64,000 nucleotides of DNA from Photobacterium sp. TY1-4 (GTDB lineage Bacteria; Pseudomonadota; Gammaproteobacteria; Enterobacterales; Vibrionaceae): contig NZ_CP099734.1 of NCBI RefSeq assembly GCF_025398175.1, positions 2,604,001 through 2,668,000 of the forward strand, in the 5' to 3' direction. The notes below the pieces were generated by a model that saw nothing but the letters and a program-made list of their open reading frames with translations, searched no databases and was not told where the DNA came from. Positions within the stretch are counted from its first letter, which is position 1; every line of letters begins with the position of its first letter. Both the position numbers and the translations under genes were made by a program. Shown here piece after piece: positions 38,556 to 47,158 of the stretch.

Positions 38556-38840
38556 TTACCGAAATGTATTGTAAATCTGCATCGAGCGTTGCCCGTGCTG
38601 TAGTCGCTGTAGCTGACCTGCCGATCGCTCTCTGTGTTGGCGAATCCGGTCAAGTAAACCCGACGTGCGTTCTACGGCAGCCCGCCACTCGTTGTGATCC
38701 AAGTGTTCAGGCGCTGCCATGAGTTGTTGTAACAATTGATGACGCTGTTGAAGCATCTGCTGCAGTGGCCCGGCATCGACTTCCCCGTCGGTTGCCAGAA
38801 GTGCTTCTAATTGATCATCAAGCTGTTGTAATCGCTGCAT
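38556..38840 (-). CDS. flaI: FlaI, FliT-like small helical protein
   Basis: 94 residues, Gln/Leu/Arg-rich and helical throughout, no membrane segment. Position between fliD and fliS and its size match FlaI of vibrios, an equivalent of the FliD chaperone FliT. The function is inferred from position. Confidence 0.8.
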   Translation of the reverse strand: MQRLQQLDDQLEALLATDGEVDAGPLQQMLQQRHQLLQQLMAAPEHLDHNEWRAAVERTSGLLDRIRQHRERSAGQLQRLQHGQRSMQIYNTFR

Positions 38841-38863
38841 CGGTCACCTCATTGATCCGACCA

Positions 38864-40249
38864 TCAGGACGGCAGCATGCTCATCATTGAGCTGAGCTGA
38901 CCTTTCATGTCGCCCATCGCCTTATCCATGGCCGTAAATTGATCATGCACCCGCTTCTGGACACTGTCCATCCGGCGATCCAGCTGCTCCTGCTCACTGT
39001 TGAGCGCCATCCGCTGCTCATTCAGGCTGTCTTGCCGCCCTTTGATGCTGCCGGTGATCCCGGTATGCGCATGGATCAGATCTTCCACCTTACGGGCAAA
39101 CCCTTCACGGCTGGAAAAAAATTCACCGACATCGGCAAAGTTCTTTTCCAACTGACGATCCAGCAGATCATAATCAATCTCAAGTTGCCCCTGCAACGTG
39201 GTGGTGATCCCCAGCTCACTCAGAGTTTTGATGCTCTCCGGCGCACCTTCAACGGGCGTCGAAAACACCGCACGCAATTGGCTGTCGATGGTCCGGATAA
39301 TACTATCACCCACCAGCGGACCTTTGTCCTGAGTTTCCGGATCAAACTTGGCCAGCTCCTGGGACGTGGCATAAAACTGGTTGTAGGCGTTAACGAACTG
39401 CTCGATGGCGCCGCCCACCGCGTTGCGGTCATAAGCGACATCCACAATCACCGGCTTGTCCTGCGGCTGACCGAACTCATCCCGCTGCGTCAGCGCCTGC
39501 AGGTTGAGATCAACGCCTTTAATGGCATCTTCAATGGTGTTGGTATCGCTGGTCACAACAGCCAGCCCGTCAATCACCACTTTGGCATCCTCAGCCGCCT
39601 GCATCTCCCGCATCGAGTTGATCTCGTTATTCGGATTAAATCCGAATTTTTGCAAGGTACTGGCCACCGGGGCATCCACCCGGATCTTAATGTTGTTCTG
39701 TTCGCCGCTTTTATCCGCTGACAACACCAGACGCGCACCGGCGTCGTCCTGGATCACCGATGCCATGACCCCGGTATTCGCGGGATGGCGGTTGATCAGC
39801 CGAACCACATCGAGAATTTTGCTCTCATCTTCCGGAATGTCGACGTTAAATGCGCTGGCACCCAGGGAGATCGCCAGTTTTCCGGCGCCCATTTTTTCTT
39901 TGTCGTCAAATGTCCCGGAGACAATCTTGTGCGACTGTGCCAGTTGCTCAACCTTCACACTGTACTTCCCCGGAAGTGCCTCATGCGACGCATTCGCCGT
40001 CAGGACTTCCGGCGTATCCGAGCTGACCGTCCGCGCCGATAAGGTATGATTGCGACGAAAGTCTCCCATCAAGTACTTCATGTCGTCCAAAGCACCCTTC
40101 AGCTTCCCGTAGGCACTGATACTGACATCAACATTGTCGCGGCGTTCGTTAATACGCGCTTCTTTCGGTGCCCGCTCCGCCTCGACAATTTTGCTCACCA
40201 TGCTGTTAATGTCGAGACCGGAAGCCGTCGCGGCTGCGCCTATGTTCAT
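38864..40249 (-). CDS. fliD: Filament cap protein FliD
   Basis: 461 residues from the ATG at 40249, with GAGG upstream. The N-terminal start GLDINSMVSKIVEAER and the C-terminal coiled coil (LNSEQEQLDRRMDSVQKRVHDQFTAMD, in parts) typical of FliD are present. It caps the growing filament and folds flagellin. An in-frame GTG at 40255 is an alternative. Confidence 0.95.
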   Translation of the reverse strand: MNIGAAATASGLDINSMVSKIVEAERAPKEARINERRDNVDVSISAYGKLKGALDDMKYLMGDFRRNHTLSARTVSSDTPEVLTANASHEALPGKYSVKVEQLAQSHKIVSGTFDDKEKMGAGKLAISLGASAFNVDIPEDESKILDVVRLINRHPANTGVMASVIQDDAGARLVLSADKSGEQNNIKIRVDAPVASTLQKFGFNPNNEINSMREMQAAEDAKVVIDGLAVVTSDTNTIEDAIKGVDLNLQALTQRDEFGQPQDKPVIVDVAYDRNAVGGAIEQFVNAYNQFYATSQELAKFDPETQDKGPLVGDSIIRTIDSQLRAVFSTPVEGAPESIKTLSELGITTTLQGQLEIDYDLLDRQLEKNFADVGEFFSSREGFARKVEDLIHAHTGITGSIKGRQDSLNEQRMALNSEQEQLDRRMDSVQKRVHDQFTAMDKAMGDMKGQLSSMMSMLPS

Positions 40250-40271
40250 TACCACCTCTATCGATATCGCA

Positions 40272-40724
40272 TCAGACTTTCGTCATGACCAAGCCTCCCG
40301 AATGATGCGCCAACTGTCGCGACAGCGACAACATCTCTTCGTCAGGAATTTGGCGAACCACCTCTCCGGTACGCTTATCGTAAATCGTGACCACATTCTT
40401 ACCTGACTCTTCATCGATCCGAAATGCCAGGCCTTTATTGAGCGTCGTCCCTACAAATTCTTCAATCCGCGCCACCACCTTCTCCAGTTGCTCCCGCTGC
40501 AGTTGATGTTGCTGCTCAGCCTTGCCGGACTGCTCGACCCGCCGGACATCGCTTTGACCGCTGTCGCTGCTGGTGGTGATCGGTGCACTGGCGACTGGGG
40601 CCGCAGGGATCTCTGGAGATTGACGCTTAGATTTATTTGCAAGACTTGTGCCAACAGAAGCATGGGTGCCATTCTCGGGGGAACGGGAGGGAAGTGAAGA
40701 AGTTGAAACAGATTTGACATCCAT
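40272..40724 (-). CDS. flaG: FlaG family protein
   Basis: 150 residues. Low-complexity Ser/Pro/Ala first half; the C-terminal FlaG domain has LAFRIDEESGKNVVTIYDK and GEVVRQIPDEEMLSLSRQL. FlaG affects filament length in relatives. It lies 22 bases before fliD; its own promoter would have to lie in the 60 bases that also hold the flagellin terminator, so read-through is likely. Confidence 0.93.
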   Translation of the reverse strand: MDVKSVSTSSLPSRSPENGTHASVGTSLANKSKRQSPEIPAAPVASAPITTSSDSGQSDVRRVEQSGKAEQQHQLQREQLEKVVARIEEFVGTTLNKGLAFRIDEESGKNVVTIYDKRTGEVVRQIPDEEMLSLSRQLAHHSGGLVMTKV

Positions 40725-40746
40725 ATTCGTTCACCTTCTGAAAGCA

Positions 40747-40780
40747 GAAAGCGGCAAGGGGGCAGCCCCTTGCCGCTTTC
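40747..40780 (-). terminator. Terminator-like hairpin after flagellin 1
   Basis: Fifteen-base perfect stem GAAAGCGGCAAGGGG/CCCCTTGCCGCTTTC with a four-base loop, 7 bases after the flagellin stop. The U tail is poor (CTTTCTGCTTTC), so termination may be partial. Its core is nearly the same as the terminator after the other flagellin. Confidence 0.75.
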
Positions 40781-40787
40781 AGAGGGA

Positions 40788-41936
40788 TTAGCCCAGCAGG
40801 CTCAGTGCAGCCTGAGGGGCTTGCTTGGCTTGCGCCAGGATAGACGTTGAAGCCTGTTGCAGGATTTGGTTCTTCGTCATATTGGTTGTTTCTTTCGCGA
40901 AGTCAGTGTCACGGATACGGCTGTTCGACGCGTTGACGTTTTCGTTCACGTTGTTCAGGTTGTTGATGGTGTGGTTCAGACGGTTCTGAGAAGCACCCAG
41001 CTCAGCACGGTTTGAATCGACATACTTCATCGCGCCGTCCAGAACCGCTACGGCTTTCTGAGCACCACCAACAGAGGTGACGTCAATCTCAGACACGGTG
41101 GTGTTAGCTGCTGTACCGGCAATCGTAGCATCAATCGCATTGCCTTTGCTGTCGGTCATCGCCATGGTGCCAGTGGTGACTGCAACTGCGCCTTCAGCAG
41201 AGAACAACTGTAGTTCACCTTCTTCAGAAACCGACGCATTGATCTTGTCATTCTGACCGTTGATTCGGGTGGCGATTTCTTCAATGTCATCACCTTTCAC
41301 CAGGTCAACCTTCACAGCTGTCGCAGTACCGGCAGCGTCAGCGACGCTCAGTTCAATCGCGGTATTGGCATCCAGAGTGGCATCCGCAGCAACTTTTTTG
41401 TCGGAAACCAACATGCTGCCGCCCATTTTCGCTTCGTCGGAACGGATGTTGTTGAAATTCATCTGAACCGCTTCACCCGAGTCAGCACCGACCTGGAATG
41501 AACGGGAGCCAAAGGTGCCGTTCAGCAGTTTGGTACCACCGAAAGAGGTGGTTTCTGCGATCCGGTTCAGCTCGTCGTTCAGCGCGGTCACTTCTTCCTG
41601 GATCGAGTCACGGTCTTCCTGAGAGTTCGAGCCGTTGGACGATTGCAGGGCCAGATCACGCATCCGTTGCAGGATGTTGGTGGTTTCCTGCATTGAACCT
41701 TCTGCCGTCTGCGCCATCGAAATACCGTCGTTGGCGTTACGAACTGCCACATCCAAGCCACGACTTTGCGTCATCAAACGGTTCGAGATCTGCAGACCCG
41801 CGGCGTCATCTTTGGCACTGTTAATTTTGCTACCAGTTGCCAGGCGCTCCATTGAGTTTGCGGTCGCGTCAGTCGCCTGACCCAGGTAGCGCTGAGCGGT
41901 CATTGCAGAAACGTTCGTATTTACTGTAACTGCCAT
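40788..41936 (-). CDS. Flagellin (sigma-28-type promoter)
   Basis: 382 residues with the conserved flagellin D0/D1 ends ([40 protein letters not shown]) and a short, acidic central domain. GGAG lies eight bases before the ATG. It differs from the flagellin at 42251-43396 mostly in the middle. Its promoter is of the sigma-28 kind, so it belongs to the late class, like the secondary flagellins of V. cholerae. Confidence 0.96.
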   Translation of the reverse strand: MAVTVNTNVSAMTAQRYLGQATDATANSMERLATGSKINSAKDDAAGLQISNRLMTQSRGLDVAVRNANDGISMAQTAEGSMQETTNILQRMRDLALQSSNGSNSQEDRDSIQEEVTALNDELNRIAETTSFGGTKLLNGTFGSRSFQVGADSGEAVQMNFNNIRSDEAKMGGSMLVSDKKVAADATLDANTAIELSVADAAGTATAVKVDLVKGDDIEEIATRINGQNDKINASVSEEGELQLFSAEGAVAVTTGTMAMTDSKGNAIDATIAGTAANTTVSEIDVTSVGGAQKAVAVLDGAMKYVDSNRAELGASQNRLNHTINNLNNVNENVNASNSRIRDTDFAKETTNMTKNQILQQASTSILAQAKQAPQAALSLLG

Positions 41937-42012
41937 AGTGTCTCTCCTTTCCTATTCATCATGGCTTGACCAGCTCAGCCGGAAAAACCTTGTTATTCTG
42001 TGTTCATGAGTT

Positions 42013-42039
42013 GTAACGGCATGGATTGAAAAACCTTTA
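42013..42039 (-). promoter_or_regulatory. Predicted sigma-28 promoter of flagellin 1
   Basis: Minus strand TAAAGGTT, 11-base spacer, GCCGTTAC; consensus TAAAGTTT-N11-GCCGATAA. The expected start of transcription is near 42005, giving a leader of about 70 bases. The rest of the 314-base gap between the two flagellins (41937-42250) holds only the upstream gene's terminator. Confidence 0.78.
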
Positions 42040-42184
42040 AGCTTTTTTTGGAATTTTTTTGTGGTCGCTGTGAAATGTGATCGCACGCATGAAAATAGCC
42101 GCGGTAATTCCTCAAGCCCAGGGAGGATAGGGCCCTTGTTCAGATCCCAAGGGATTGATTCACAGAAAATCGTGTCGCGAAATA

Positions 42185-42219
42185 CAAAAACGGCAAGGGA
42201 TTGCCCCTTGCCGTTTTTG
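42185..42219 (-). terminator. Terminator after flagellin 2
   Basis: Fifteen-base perfect stem CAAAAACGGCAAGGG/CCCTTGCCGTTTTTG with a five-base loop and a T run built into the 3' arm on the minus strand; 32 bases after the flagellin stop. Confidence 0.88.
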
Positions 42220-42250
42220 TAAAAGGTATGACTAGCGTCTGCGCGGAAAC

Positions 42251-43396
42251 TTACTGCAGCAAGCTCATCGCTGCCTGCGGCACCTGCTTGGCCTGGGCCA
42301 AGATAGACGTCGACGCCTGTTGCAGGATCTGGCTCTTGGTCATTTCGGTGGTTTCCTTGGCAAAGTCTGTATCGCGGATCCGGCTGTTCGAGGCCGACAC
42401 GTTCTCAGACACATTCGCCAGGTTATTGATGGTATGACCCAGACGGTTTTGCTTCGCACCCAGATCGGCGCGCTGGCTGTCAATATACTTCAGCGCCGCA
42501 TCAATGATCGGTACCGCGTGCTGTGCACCACCGACGGTTTCCACATCAACCGAAGCCACGGTGACATTTTTTGCCGCGCCCATTGCCATGGTGATCTGCG
42601 TGCCGTCTTCATTGTTCATTACCACGTTGCCCGATGACATCGCCACGGTACCATCACCGGAAAAGATCTGCAGCTGGCCTTGTTCATCGACGGATGCATT
42701 GAGCTTGTCATTCTGGCCATTAATGCGGGTCGCGATCTCTTCAATGTCATCACCGGCTACCAGCGTTACATCGACGTTCGTCACATTGCCCAGGCTATCG
42801 GTGATACTAAACTGGACCGGAGAATCGGCGCTCAGCTTCGCATCGGCCTTGATCGGCGTCGTAGACTGCATCAAGCTGCCGCCCATTTTATCGTAGTCGG
42901 CACGCACACTGTCGATGCCCATGATGATGGCTTCACCGGAATCGGCACCGATCTGGAACGCCGCTTCGCCGAAGGTGCCGTTGAGCAGTTTCCGACCACC
43001 GAAAGCAGTAGTTTCAGCAATCCGGTTCAACTCGTCCTGCAGGGCGTTCACTTCTTCCTGGATCGCCACGCGGTCTTCATCTGAGTTCGCACCATTGGAA
43101 GACTGCAGCGACAGATCCCGCATCCGCTGCAGGATACTGGTTGATTCTTGCATCGCCCCTTCCGCAGTCTGGGCAATCGAAATGCCATCGTTGGCGTTAC
43201 GCATGGCAACATTCAGGCCACGCGTCTGAGCAACCAGACGATTCGAGATCTGCAGACCTGCCGCATCATCTTTTGCGCTGTTGATTTTGCTACCGGTCGA
43301 CAGACGCTCCATCGATGTACTCAGGTCACTCGTTGCTTTGCCCAGGTAACGCTGCGCCGTCATGGCAGAGACGTTAGTGTTCACGGTTACAGCCAT
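42251..43396 (-). CDS. flaA: Flagellin, FlaA-like (sigma-54-type promoter)
   Basis: 381 residues from the ATG at 43396 with AGGAG at seven bases. Conserved ends [19 protein letters not shown] and [20 protein letters not shown]. Its sigma-54 promoter makes it the equivalent of FlaA of V. cholerae, the core flagellin under FlrC control. The symbol is given on that regulatory ground and could be swapped with other names. The extension upstream to 43459 lacks flagellin sequence. Confidence 0.93.
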   Translation of the reverse strand: MAVTVNTNVSAMTAQRYLGKATSDLSTSMERLSTGSKINSAKDDAAGLQISNRLVAQTRGLNVAMRNANDGISIAQTAEGAMQESTSILQRMRDLSLQSSNGANSDEDRVAIQEEVNALQDELNRIAETTAFGGRKLLNGTFGEAAFQIGADSGEAIIMGIDSVRADYDKMGGSLMQSTTPIKADAKLSADSPVQFSITDSLGNVTNVDVTLVAGDDIEEIATRINGQNDKLNASVDEQGQLQIFSGDGTVAMSSGNVVMNNEDGTQITMAMGAAKNVTVASVDVETVGGAQHAVPIIDAALKYIDSQRADLGAKQNRLGHTINNLANVSENVSASNSRIRDTDFAKETTEMTKSQILQQASTSILAQAKQVPQAAMSLLQ

Positions 43397-43499
43397 TTTG
43401 CTCTCCTTTGACTTTCGCTCTTGGTTGGCGAAACAGCCTACCCGCAACAGTCGGAACAAAGACCTTGAAGCGGGGCCAGCTATAAGTTGTAAATCATAT

Positions 43500-43516
43500 C
43501 GGCAACATCATTGCCG
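43500..43516. repeat. CGGCAA-N5-TTGCCG inverted repeat in the flaA leader
   Basis: Six-base arms with a five-base loop, about 15-30 bases downstream of the predicted sigma-54 start. In V. cholerae FlrC binds downstream of the flaA start, so this is a candidate activator site. It could also be a leader hairpin. Confidence 0.4.
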
Positions 43517-43540
43517 AGAATTCATGGTAGTAATCTTATT

Positions 43541-43558
43541 AAGCAATCATCGTGCCAA
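43541..43558 (-). promoter_or_regulatory. Predicted sigma-54 promoter of the flaA-like flagellin
   Basis: Minus strand TTGGCACGATGATTGCTT, a nearly perfect TGGCACG-N4-TTGCT match with GG and GC ten bases apart. The expected start is near 43531, leaving a leader of about 135 bases. Of the nine sigma-54 sites found here this is one of the best. Confidence 0.88.
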
Positions 43559-43646
43559 AAAAAATTCCCTTTAATAACAGTCAAATATGCCTTTATGTCA
43601 CGCTATCTTGGCGAAAGCGGCAAGCCCGTGCCAGTTCAGTTGCCAC

Positions 43647-43687
43647 TTTGCCGAAACTTTGCCGGAAGCCGCGTTCATCTTTTGCCG
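43647..43687. promoter_or_regulatory. Three TTTGCCG copies upstream of flaA
   Basis: TTTGCCG occurs on the plus strand at 43647-43653, 43658-43664 and 43681-43687, with starts 11 and 23 bases apart, so on one face of the helix. A CGGCAA lies at 43618-43623. The group is 115-155 bases upstream of the predicted start, where a sigma-54 activator could bind. Confidence 0.35.
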
Positions 43688-43707
43688 CCAGCACCCGCTA
43701 TCCTGCC

Positions 43708-43810
43708 GTGCTTAGTGCTTAGTGCTTAGTGCTTAGTGCTTAGCGCCTAGTGCTTAGTGCTTAGCGCCTAGTGCTTAGTGCTTAGCGCCTAGTGCCTAGT
43801 GCCTAGTGCC
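43708..43810. repeat. Heptanucleotide tandem repeat array (GTGCTTA family)
   Basis: About 14.7 tandem copies of a 7-base unit (GTGCTTA with variants GCGCCTA and GTGCCTA). From 43741 the units form a 21-base higher-order repeat, TAGCGCCTAGTGCTTAGTGC plus T, present twice exactly and once with two T-to-C changes. The array ends 14 bases from the flgL stop and begins about 150 bases upstream of the flaA -24 box. No open reading frame uses it. The array is part of a 427-base gene-free gap (43397-43823). Confidence 0.97.
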
Positions 43811-43823
43811 GCAAGCAATCGGA

Positions 43824-45014
43824 TCAGATGTAGTTAAACAAATTCAAATCTTTGGTTTTGGCAAAGGCCTGCTGGGATGCCTGCAGCGCCATCATGTTTT
43901 CATTCAGTTCAATGACCGCGGTGGCATAATCCAGATCTTCCAGCGTCCCGCGGGCCTGCTTCATCACGATCCGGAAATCTTCATGCATATCTTCCTGGCG
44001 ATCTAAGGTTTGCAGCCGGGTACCAATTTCGGAGCGGGCCCGGTTGATATGCTTGAACCCTTCGGATAACTCGGCGGCGACCTGGTGTAGCTCGGCAGAC
44101 GCTGAAGCATCGGATACGCTGCGATCCGACAGCTCGATACCGCGGCGAAAAGCATCAAACACGTTCACTTTGTCCTGGCGGGACAAGTCGATCACGTCGC
44201 CATTCTCGATTTCCCCTTCGATGTCCACTTTCAGGGTGCCCCATTCAATCCCTTTGCCGGGCTCGAACGGTGCGCTGCTGACCACTGCCCCATTCTGGTA
44301 CAGCTGGTACGAAGTGCCGGACGGTGCAGTCGTAAACTCAACCCGGTACGCGGACTGATCGGCATCGTTGCTGTTGGTCGCTTGCGAGAGCAACAACATC
44401 GAGCCTTCCTGCAACTGATAGTCCGGCTGGTAATCGCCATACGGATTGGTAACCTCCAGGAACAGCTTGTCGCCGGCATCATTCATCGGCACTTCCACGG
44501 CCGGAGCCACCTTGGCCATGCGCTGGTAGCTGTCGCCGACGTAGCTGACATGGCCGTTGTTATCGCGGAAAAACGGCTGCTTGCTGTACTGGGTTCCGGC
44601 AAACACGTAGTTCCCGGATTCATCCTGGGTGTTGACCAGATTCATAAACGAATCAAACAGCCCCTGCATATCCTGCTTATGCGCCAGGCGATCATCGCCA
44701 GACAACGAGCCGTTCACCATCATCATCGACTTGCGTTTGGCTTCGTCGAGCAGGTTTTCGACCTCAGTGATCGCGGTTTCTTCGTTGTCCAGCCGGTTAC
44801 GGGCCAAGGTGATCGATTTCAGCGATTGTTCAAGCTGGGTATTTTGCTGATCAAAATTCTGAATATAAATTGAGGAGACCGGGTCGTCTCCGGCCGTCAG
44901 CAGGCGCTTGCCGGAAGCCAGCTGCTGCTGGTTCTCCGCCACTTTCACCTGCTGGCGGTTCATGTCATTGGCTACCGACTGATAATTATGGAAGCTGGCA
45001 ATTCGGCTAATCAT
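43824..45014 (-). CDS. flgL: Hook-filament junction protein FlgL
   Basis: 396 residues with flagellin-like ends: MISRIASFHNYQSVANDMNR at the start and a C-terminal helix ending QQAFAKTKDLNLFNYI. It is the second junction protein between hook and filament. Fifteen bases after flgK; the pair forms one transcript. Confidence 0.95.
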   Translation of the reverse strand: MISRIASFHNYQSVANDMNRQQVKVAENQQQLASGKRLLTAGDDPVSSIYIQNFDQQNTQLEQSLKSITLARNRLDNEETAITEVENLLDEAKRKSMMMVNGSLSGDDRLAHKQDMQGLFDSFMNLVNTQDESGNYVFAGTQYSKQPFFRDNNGHVSYVGDSYQRMAKVAPAVEVPMNDAGDKLFLEVTNPYGDYQPDYQLQEGSMLLLSQATNSNDADQSAYRVEFTTAPSGTSYQLYQNGAVVSSAPFEPGKGIEWGTLKVDIEGEIENGDVIDLSRQDKVNVFDAFRRGIELSDRSVSDASASAELHQVAAELSEGFKHINRARSEIGTRLQTLDRQEDMHEDFRIVMKQARGTLEDLDYATAVIELNENMMALQASQQAFAKTKDLNLFNYI

Positions 45015-45029
45015 GGTCTGTCAGTCTCC

Positions 45030-46913
45030 CTAGCGTGAAGCATTCAATAAGGTGTCAAACGTTTCGTTGGCAACGGTCATGATCCGGGATGAAGCCATAT
45101 AGGCTTGCTGGAACTTCATCATATTTGCCGCCTCTTCATCGAGGTTGACCCCGGCAATTTCTGCCACCCGGCCCTCGGCCGCATCTTTCTCCACCAGCCC
45201 GACTTCTTTCAGGCGCGAGGCAGAAGCCTTCTGGACCCCCATCTCGGTATTCAGCCCCTGGTAGACATCAATCACGGTGGCACGGCCACCGTCCATGAAT
45301 TTGTCCGCCTGCAGGTTCTGCATCCGGATCAGATTGCCGTTGTCCCCGTCCGCCGCATTGAGGTTGACCGCAAACAGATCGCCTCCCGCAGCACCCGGCC
45401 CCAGCGTGAAGCCATTGCCGCCAACAAGCACTTCTCCGGACGGCGGATAAGGCTGCGGCGGCTGCAAAATATTGCCTTGCTTATCCAGCACGGCAAACTG
45501 GCTGGCATCCGGCGACACCGCCACCTGAAATTCCTGCAATCCCCCGGCGCGGGTCACGTTAAACTCTGCGCCGCCCTGGATCTGGCTGGCAGAGCTTAAA
45601 TAACTCTGGGCGGCAATGCCGGCCGGATCAGCCAGGGTCATGCTGATCTCTCCGGCCGCCGAACGGGTCGGTCGCAGCACAACCCGCTCCCCGGCTTTCA
45701 TCGGCACTTCCATTTCCACCCGGAAGCCATCCATTGAAAATGCCGACGGGGTGCCGCTTGGGATCACCGTCTGGCGGCTGCCATCCGGCATCGCCAGGGT
45801 GTGCTGGCTGCCATCAAACGTCAGGCCGTACTCGCCGATTTTGATCCGGCTGAGATCTTCGACATAGACTTTCAGATCCGCATTCGACCCCGCCGGGAGC
45901 ATCACCCGGGCCGCTGCCACCGCCGGATCGTTGACATCGCGAAACATGTGCTGACCGACCTGCCCCTGCAAATCCAACCCCTGCTGCTGCAGTTCGTTCA
46001 CCGAATGGGAAAAACCGATCGCAATCCGCCCGATCTCATCCATCGCATGGGTCAGGGTTTCATCACGAAACTGAAATAAGGCGGCCATTTTTCCGCCGAT
46101 ATCATCATTTCGGATGGTTTTCAGCGATTTTCCTTCCACAATCGCCAACTGGGTCTGCTGCGGATCCGGTTTGCCGCTGACCATGCGCAGCTCACTGGCT
46201 TCCGTTCCGGAAACCAGGGTATGGCCGCTGCCAATCATGACGTTGAAGCTTTCGTCATTCTTGCGGGTCACCGTGACCTTGGTATATTCAGACAGCTCAT
46301 TGATCAAGCTCTGATGGCGATCCAGCAGATCGTTGTCATGACCGGATGCCGGGGTTTTCACCAACGCTTTGTGAACATCCACCAACTCCCGGGCAATGTC
46401 ATTGACCCGGTTCAGGGTGCGTGACAGGACTTCGTTGGTTTCTGATTGCTGACGCGCGAGAATGGTGTAGTTGTCATTCAGACCAGCTGCCACCATCTTG
46501 CCTTTTTCCAGCACCACTTTGCGTGACCCCATATCATTCGGGCTATCGGCCAGGGCCTTCACGGCGTCATACCACTGGTTCATATCTTCCGGAATTTTCT
46601 TGGCACTGTTGGCCAGCATGTTATCCAGTCGGCCCAGTTGCCCTTCCCGCTCCATGGCATAGCTCAGATTCGTGGTGGTCAGGTTCAGTTCGTTGGTGGC
46701 AAACTGATCAAACCCGCGGCGAACTTCTGCCGCATGAACCCCGGTGCCGTATTGGTTGCCCCCCCACCAAATCGGATCATTGGCTTGCTGGACCACAGAC
46801 TGACGGCTGTAGCCTTCGGTATTAACATTGTTAATGTTATGGCTGGTGGTATTGAGCTGCCGTTGAGCAGTCATCAGCCCCTGCGAGCCAAGGTTGAGCA
46901 AGTCAAACCCCAT
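45030..46913 (-). CDS. flgK: Hook-filament junction protein FlgK
   Basis: 627 residues from the ATG at 46913, with GGAGG five bases upstream. The N-terminal motif GSQGLMTAQRQLNTTSHNINN and the C-terminal NLDEEAANMMKFQQAYMASSR are family features. The longer reading to 46991 would begin upstream of the likely transcription start and was rejected. Confidence 0.96.
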   Translation of the reverse strand: MGFDLLNLGSQGLMTAQRQLNTTSHNINNVNTEGYSRQSVVQQANDPIWWGGNQYGTGVHAAEVRRGFDQFATNELNLTTTNLSYAMEREGQLGRLDNMLANSAKKIPEDMNQWYDAVKALADSPNDMGSRKVVLEKGKMVAAGLNDNYTILARQQSETNEVLSRTLNRVNDIARELVDVHKALVKTPASGHDNDLLDRHQSLINELSEYTKVTVTRKNDESFNVMIGSGHTLVSGTEASELRMVSGKPDPQQTQLAIVEGKSLKTIRNDDIGGKMAALFQFRDETLTHAMDEIGRIAIGFSHSVNELQQQGLDLQGQVGQHMFRDVNDPAVAAARVMLPAGSNADLKVYVEDLSRIKIGEYGLTFDGSQHTLAMPDGSRQTVIPSGTPSAFSMDGFRVEMEVPMKAGERVVLRPTRSAAGEISMTLADPAGIAAQSYLSSASQIQGGAEFNVTRAGGLQEFQVAVSPDASQFAVLDKQGNILQPPQPYPPSGEVLVGGNGFTLGPGAAGGDLFAVNLNAADGDNGNLIRMQNLQADKFMDGGRATVIDVYQGLNTEMGVQKASASRLKEVGLVEKDAAEGRVAEIAGVNLDEEAANMMKFQQAYMASSRIMTVANETFDTLLNASR

Positions 46914-46957
46914 GGATCCTCCGTCACTGAGGGGGTGAGTATCATCTGGGGATAAAT

Positions 46958-46975
46958 AAGCAAGAATCGAGCCAC
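46958..46975 (-). promoter_or_regulatory. Predicted sigma-54 promoter of flgKL
   Basis: Minus strand GTGGCTCGATTCTTGCTT: TGGCtCG at -24 and TTGCT at -12, GG and GC ten bases apart. The expected start is near 46948, 35 bases before flgK. Confidence 0.82.
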
Positions 46976-46976
46976 A

Positions 46977-47006
46977 TAAATCAATCAACACTAGTTGATT
47001 GATTTA
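46977..47006. repeat. AT-rich 12-base inverted repeat upstream of flgK
   Basis: Perfect arms TAAATCAATCAA/TTGATTGATTTA around CACTAG, directly behind the flgK -24 box. On the minus strand the second arm ends in TTTA, so it might end transcripts from flgJ; it might equally be a protein site. The rest of the 245-base gap to flgJ has two GC hairpins (47031-47045; 47109-47135). Confidence 0.6.
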
Positions 47007-47108
47007 TAATAAATTATCGAATGAAATGTGCAGCGTGGAACGCTGACAGGCAAGAGTTTGCCGGACCGGCTCAGGCGGGGAGCAAGGCTGTTCTGTCCAT
47101 CCGGTGCC

Positions 47109-47135
47109 GGGCTGCGGCGAGCAACATCGCAGCCC
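47109..47135 (-). terminator. GC-rich hairpin after flgJ
   Basis: Eight-base arms GGGCTGCG/CGCAGCCC with an 11-base loop, 24 bases after the flgJ stop. No U run follows, so it is a possible RNA 3' end or weak terminator. Confidence 0.4.
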
Positions 47136-47158
47136 TTCAGACACCGACGGCAACCTGG

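Noticed and set aside
40755..40771. GG-N10-GC pattern upstream of flaG
   Set aside because: It falls inside the perfect stem of the flagellin terminator; the -24 box is otherwise unlike TGGCAC.
43708..43810. CRISPR array
   Set aside because: The repeats are 7 bases, directly tandem and without spacers; no cas genes nearby.
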